Below the pieces are notes generated by a model. The model saw only the letters and a list, made by a program, of their open reading frames with translations, was not told the origin of the DNA and made no database searches. From Nymphaea colorata (Eukaryota > Streptophyta > Magnoliopsida > Nymphaeales > Nymphaeaceae), in the NCBI RefSeq assembly GCF_008831285.2, contig NC_045146.1, forward strand, positions 12,331,149 to 12,395,148: a DNA stretch of 64,000 nucleotides. The letters are read 5' to 3'. Below, in pieces: positions 60,221 through 64,000 of this stretch. The position numbers and the translations under genes are program-made. The stretch's first letter is position 1. Each line of letters begins with the position of its first letter.

Positions 60221-61698
60221 ACAGCATCAACATGGCGGGGGAAAATTGATGGCAAACATGAGCAAGAAGACCAACGGTTGCAATATGTTACTGCACGGTA
60301 GTCTTGATGATATTATTGCCGCGCGCGCCAAGGATGCATCCCGCAGCTACTTTGGAGAGAGAAGGCGAGCGAGAAACAAAGCGGCAGTAAGCAATCAAAA
60401 GATAGATCCACCTTGCTGTCAATCGTTTTTAGCTGTACCTACCCTCCTAAAATGCAGGCATCCTATCGCCTTTCTTCCCCATTATCCTCGCAGAACCGTT
60501 CCTCTCAAAAGCTGATGACGAGTTGTTAAATGACCACTGGCAGTGGGTTGAATCCGTCTATTCAGCGGGGAGATCTGCCTGTGGTCATCATCAGCAAGTA
60601 AAAGTTGTTAAGAAGATCGCCTTCCTATCCTATTTGTTAGAACGCGTTAAGAAAACTAAAAGTTGAACAGCGCGCAGGGATCCAACTTTTTGACCCAGAT
60701 CGTCTAGACGGTAAAACCACCATTTGAGCAATTTTGAACTATGGATCTCGCAATTGCGTTCTAAATGGCCAATTTCTATGCGGTGATTCGTATATATAGT
60801 TAAAAAGATGCTCCATAGAAATTAATGAAGGCTAGTTGGTGCGGCTTTAAGTTACAGAACCTGAATGGCACAACTCCTGAAAAACATCTTAAAACCACAA
60901 AAGAAAGGCTTAAATAAAACATTATAGAGAGATGATCCAATGCAAAGTCGAATATTGGAGATGGGTGCAACATCATTGTTACACCAAAGACTCCCCCATT
61001 ACAGTCTTAAAGGCAACTTATATATACATTATATATACAGTTTTAGATCATCAGCCTACTTTGATACGTAGATGAAGTTGCGGCATTAATCAGGAAATTA
61101 AACAATTTAGTTGCACAGAAAACTACGGATTCATATTAGAATTTCAATTACTTCGAGTCCTTTTTCTTTTCAAAATTTGACCCCGATGAACATGAACGTT
61201 GACGAACATGCGCTGGAAAAATAAATGGGATATTTCTGCATCAGTTCCTCGCGCGTGCAAGATCGTTTTAGTTTATGAACTATAGTTTTAACTTACGAAA
61301 ATGAACGCCCGGCTTCTTTTCGAGGCTCTTCTTTGTATTGCTGAAAGTTCCAGTGCAACATAATCAAAGGCGAGAGGGAGGTTGAACCTTCGTCCAGATT
61401 AGCAAACACGTTAAGACGACAGGAAGCAGCACACGAAGGCACGAACAGCAGACGCAAAGGCACGCACAAACACCGGATAGCATGAATACAGTCCTGAAGT
61501 TTTAACGCACGGAGCTACTCCAGACAGTAACATACACGCAGACAAAAAGATATCGGGCATTAAAGCGCTTCTTGCCCACACGCACAGGGCTCACAGGGCT
61601 CATCATCACCAAGCCATTGCCACGAACAGGTGCATTGTATGAAGGAATCGGCTTTTCAATCTAGCTGTGCATGTTGATGGCCGCTGATGCCCGTGGCT
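60221..61698. other. Intergenic between the two UBL genes
   Basis: A 1.48-kb spacer between the two same-strand paralogues. It should contain the 3' UTR of gene B and the promoter of gene A. Plus-strand open frames over 60096-60515 partly shadow gene A and have no family of their own. No clear TATA box was found. Confidence 0.5.
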
Positions 61699-62448
61699 CT
61701 ATATATCCTCCTCCAGCTCGGTATAGTCGGGCTCGGACGAAGTGACATAACCTTGGAAGATGGATAACACGTGCCCTTCTTCGACTCCATGCCATTCAAG
61801 TGTCTTCTTGTCGGACATGGGACTTTGGTTGTGAATAAGGAAGTGTTCGTCGGCCGGAATTCCCAGAGCTTGAAGCTTCTCCTTCAAACCACTAACTGTG
61901 TCGGTAGACTTCACTTCCACAGACACCTTCTTATTAGTCCTTGCTTGTTCCACTATTATATTCATGGTGCTATGTTTTTTCGGAGATAAAGGCTTGGCCG
62001 GCTTGATCAGGACATCTATCCGAGATTGATCAGCGACGCCATACTCGCCCAGAGTGAGCACTGGATCTGAAAGTTTCCTATTCTGATGCACAAGAAGAAG
62101 CCTGTTAGTCGGCACTCCGATTCGCTCGTGAATTCTCTCCTTCAAGAAGTTGATGGTGTTTGATATGTCGAATTTGAGGAAGATGGGGTCCTCTAATCCT
62201 TTGACGTGCATCTGAAGCTTCCCGGCTTCGGGCTTGACGAGAACCTCCACGCAGCAACCTTCCCAGAGCCCATACAGGTGAACCTCCTTCTCATCATCCA
62301 TAACTGTGCCCTTGAAGAGAACGCTCTGTTGCTTGACAGGAATGCCGCAACGTTTTTCCAGCCTTTCTTTTATGTCCAGAACTGTGTCAAAGAAGCCAAT
62401 CTCAATCCTGTATTTACTTCCATTGCTCAGCTCGAAATCGACTTCCAT
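61699..62448 (-). CDS. Triple ubiquitin-like-domain protein B (acidic tail)
   Basis: An intronless paralogue of the gene 1.5 kb downstream, 249 aa. Three ubiquitin-like domains lie at about residues 1-72, 78-150 and 161-233. It shares with protein A the words IEIGFFDTV near the start, LGEYGV(A/S)DQS in domain 2 and an ADEHF/NEHF block in domain 3. Unlike protein A it lacks any terminal diglycine and instead ends in an acidic tail (EPDYTELEEDI), so it cannot be conjugated through its C-terminus. It may be an adaptor or a decoy; the function is unknown. The tandem head-to-tail arrangement indicates local duplication followed by divergence, clearest at the C-termini. Confidence 0.9.
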   Translation of the reverse strand: MEVDFELSNGSKYRIEIGFFDTVLDIKERLEKRCGIPVKQQSVLFKGTVMDDEKEVHLYGLWEGCCVEVLVKPEAGKLQMHVKGLEDPIFLKFDISNTINFLKERIHERIGVPTNRLLLVHQNRKLSDPVLTLGEYGVADQSRIDVLIKPAKPLSPKKHSTMNIIVEQARTNKKVSVEVKSTDTVSGLKEKLQALGIPADEHFLIHNQSPMSDKKTLEWHGVEEGHVLSIFQGYVTSSEPDYTELEEDI

Positions 62449-62497
62449 TGCCTTGTTTACACTACTATATTCAGGAGTAATGCTGGAATGTTATAGG

Positions 62498-62498
<1 letters not shown>

Positions 62499-62530
<32 letters not shown>
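62499..62530 (-). repeat. (GA)n microsatellite in the 5' leader of UBL gene B
   Basis: A CT run on the plus strand, GA in the sense of the gene, about 50 bp upstream of the ATG. GA-rich leaders are common in plant promoters and can bind BPC/GAGA factors (inferred). Confidence 0.85.
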
Positions 62531-62533
<3 letters not shown>

Positions 62534-62585
62534 CCAAGTCTGTTGATACATACAGAACAACAGGAATTTCATGCGCTTTCACGAC

Positions 62586-62593
62586 TATATATT
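62586..62593 (-). promoter_or_regulatory. Putative TATA box of UBL gene B
   Basis: AATATATA on the minus strand, about 140 bp upstream of the start codon and just beyond the GA run. The position is plausible for a TATA box, but the region is AT-rich and a chance match is possible. Confidence 0.35.
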
Positions 62594-63878
62594 CTGTTGC
62601 AGAAAACCAACAAACCACCACGAGTTTCTTATATTTTTAGTGGGCGGGAATTCTATAATGATTAGTCCTCTTACGTAGTGTTTTGTTAATTACATTCATT
62701 AATGAAGCAGTGATAAAATGAAGTTACATGAGTTGCAGAAGAAATACCACCAATTTTAGCACTAATACTGGACGATTACTCTGCTCATGGACGAGAGAAC
62801 GTAGCTCTTGAGTGTTTAGAAGTTTGTTTTACAGAGGCAGTCGCCTGAGCACCCAAAAAATGAGTAACAAACTTCTGACACTTCTGGAAACAGTTCTGAG
62901 ATCAGTACCTCACGTTTTCAAAATGCATGCGTGCAACGCTGGCAACACACCACAAGCACAGCGGTTTTGTAACCAAAAAGAAGAAAGGAAGAGCTGTTGA
63001 ATAATTAAATAAATTTATTGATGAAAACTTTTATTGATGCTCCACAGATCTTTTACTGCTTTATTTTTTTTTCTTGAAGAAATAATCCTAAAGCTTCATC
63101 TGCCTGGCCACGAAATCGATCTTTATATGAGTTTTAGAGGATGATTCTAAATAAAACAAGTTTCTTATAAATAAGGTAGTTAAAGCGTCCACTTCTTTGG
63201 AGGAGAATGCATCAAGCATCTGAGTTTCGGAACAATGTACTTTTGGGACATGAGATAAAAAGCCTTTGAAAGAACAATAAAAGAAAATGGCAGACTAAAA
63301 TAACAAAAGCAGTAAAAATAAATATAACACTAAACCACCCATATAATAAGACACTAATAGTAAAGGAAAAACTCAGATTGCGCGCAGTCTCAAAAGGGTT
63401 CATGTAGTCGTCAATTCACCTCACCTCACCTCACCTGGGGCATCAATTTTTTGGAAGCTACCTCAAAGCAAGACGACGATAAGGCTGCTCAAATGAGAGT
63501 TTAGGATTAGGTTGAAACAAGTTTAACTACTTGCAATAGATTATACATATATATTCTGCATAAACAAAACATGCATATAAGAAAATACTCAATTCTTCTG
63601 GAGCACTACGGATTCAAACCGATCAGATTCGGAACAGACTCGATCTTGGTCTCCAACCGGAGCCAAGCCCCGAGTTTTGACTGACTGCAGAATTTCGAAT
63701 CCGACTAAACCGGGCATTCCCCACCCGGAAGACTCCGAAGCCTTGAGAATTCTCTGCGACTTGATGCCGTTGCTTTGAGTCGAGGGGTGCGGGCAGCCTT
63801 GTTGTTCATTAGATTTTTCGGTGATTATATTCTTATTCTTTTTTTTTTTTTTTTTGGAACATGTTTTGCATTGATAAG
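62594..63878. other. Upstream region of UBL gene B; gene-free DNA
   Basis: No gene is recognised. A (TCACC)n run of about four units lies at 63415-63436, and a T-rich tract at 63838-63855. The reading frames here, including one running antisense at 63589-63882, have no family signature. Confidence 0.5.
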
Positions 63879-63945
63879 TCATCCTGATAAGAATCCAGAT
63901 CCGGAGTCGAGGAAGAAGTTTATCAAAATCGCCAATGCTTATGAG
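63879..63945 (+). pseudogene. Exon-like piece of a DnaJ J-domain (DnaJC25/AtC50-like), partial
   Basis: A 67-bp segment bounded by AG (63877-63878) and GT (63946-63947) encodes HPDKNPDPESRKKFIKIANAYE, the HPD loop and helix III of a J-domain. The wording is close to plant DnaJ proteins of the C50/DnaJC25 type. The HPD tripeptide that stimulates Hsp70 is intact. The exon that should encode helix I-II (YDVLG...KKAYYKL) was not found in the 1.4 kb upstream, which is otherwise gene-free. It may therefore be an inner exon of a gene continuing past the window, or a duplicated fragment. The choice of pseudogene type reflects that missing upstream part and is uncertain. Confidence 0.55.
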
Positions 63946-64000
63946 GTAATTCTGTGGAGTCTACATCAAATTCAGATTCTTATATACTCATCTCCATCAT

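Noticed and set aside
1-64000. tRNA, rRNA, CRISPR arrays and conserved plant miRNA precursors
   Set aside because: Read for B-box-like GTTCGAATC words, direct-repeat arrays and well-known miRNA sequences on both strands; none was convincing. A tRNAscan and small-RNA search would settle it.

Overview
This is nuclear DNA of a flowering plant. The genes have many introns with GT/AG borders. Plant-specific families are present: a WOX13-clade homeobox gene and a plant-type PP2C. Intergenic DNA is AT-rich and holds (TA)n, (GA/CT)n and (GAA)n microsatellites, MITE-like foldbacks and one complete Ty1/copia retrotransposon. The species cannot be named from the sequence. Exon models below were built by hand from reading frames, splice signals and recognised protein families.

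Layout: (1) 2407-6668 (+), a four-exon protein phosphatase 2C of 385 aa. (2) 20945-8135 (-), an eight-exon secretory-pathway canopy/DUF3456 protein of 184 aa, convergent with the PP2C. Its 6.4-kb intron 6 holds an apparently intact copia element (10402-15476) with identical 275-bp LTRs, a 5-bp target duplication and an open gag-pol frame. (3) 36278-23448 (-), an 18-exon gene for BRF1, the TFIIB-like subunit of TFIIIB, 684 aa, with every junction in phase. (4) 36.3-47.5 kb, gene-poor DNA with a hAT-type MITE flanked by a perfect 8-bp target duplication, two head-to-tail foldback elements and other repeats. (5) 47502-52750 (+), a three-exon WOX13-like homeobox gene, 278 aa. (6) 52.8-59.5 kb, repeat-rich DNA with a three-copy ~300-bp tandem repeat and a ~350-nt hairpin. 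(7) 60220-59507 and 62448-61699 (-), two tandem single-exon genes, each encoding three ubiquitin-like domains. (8) 63879-63945 (+), one exon-like piece of a DnaJ J-domain at the window edge.

The genes are mostly housekeeping or regulatory (Pol III initiation, ER protein maturation, dephosphorylation, development) and do not form a cluster. The least ordinary items are the very young copia insertion in sense orientation inside an intron, the paired triple-ubiquitin-like genes (one ending Gly-Gly-Met), and the long imperfect hairpin at 57.4-57.8 kb. I saw no prokaryote-style system, CRISPR array, rRNA or tRNA gene.
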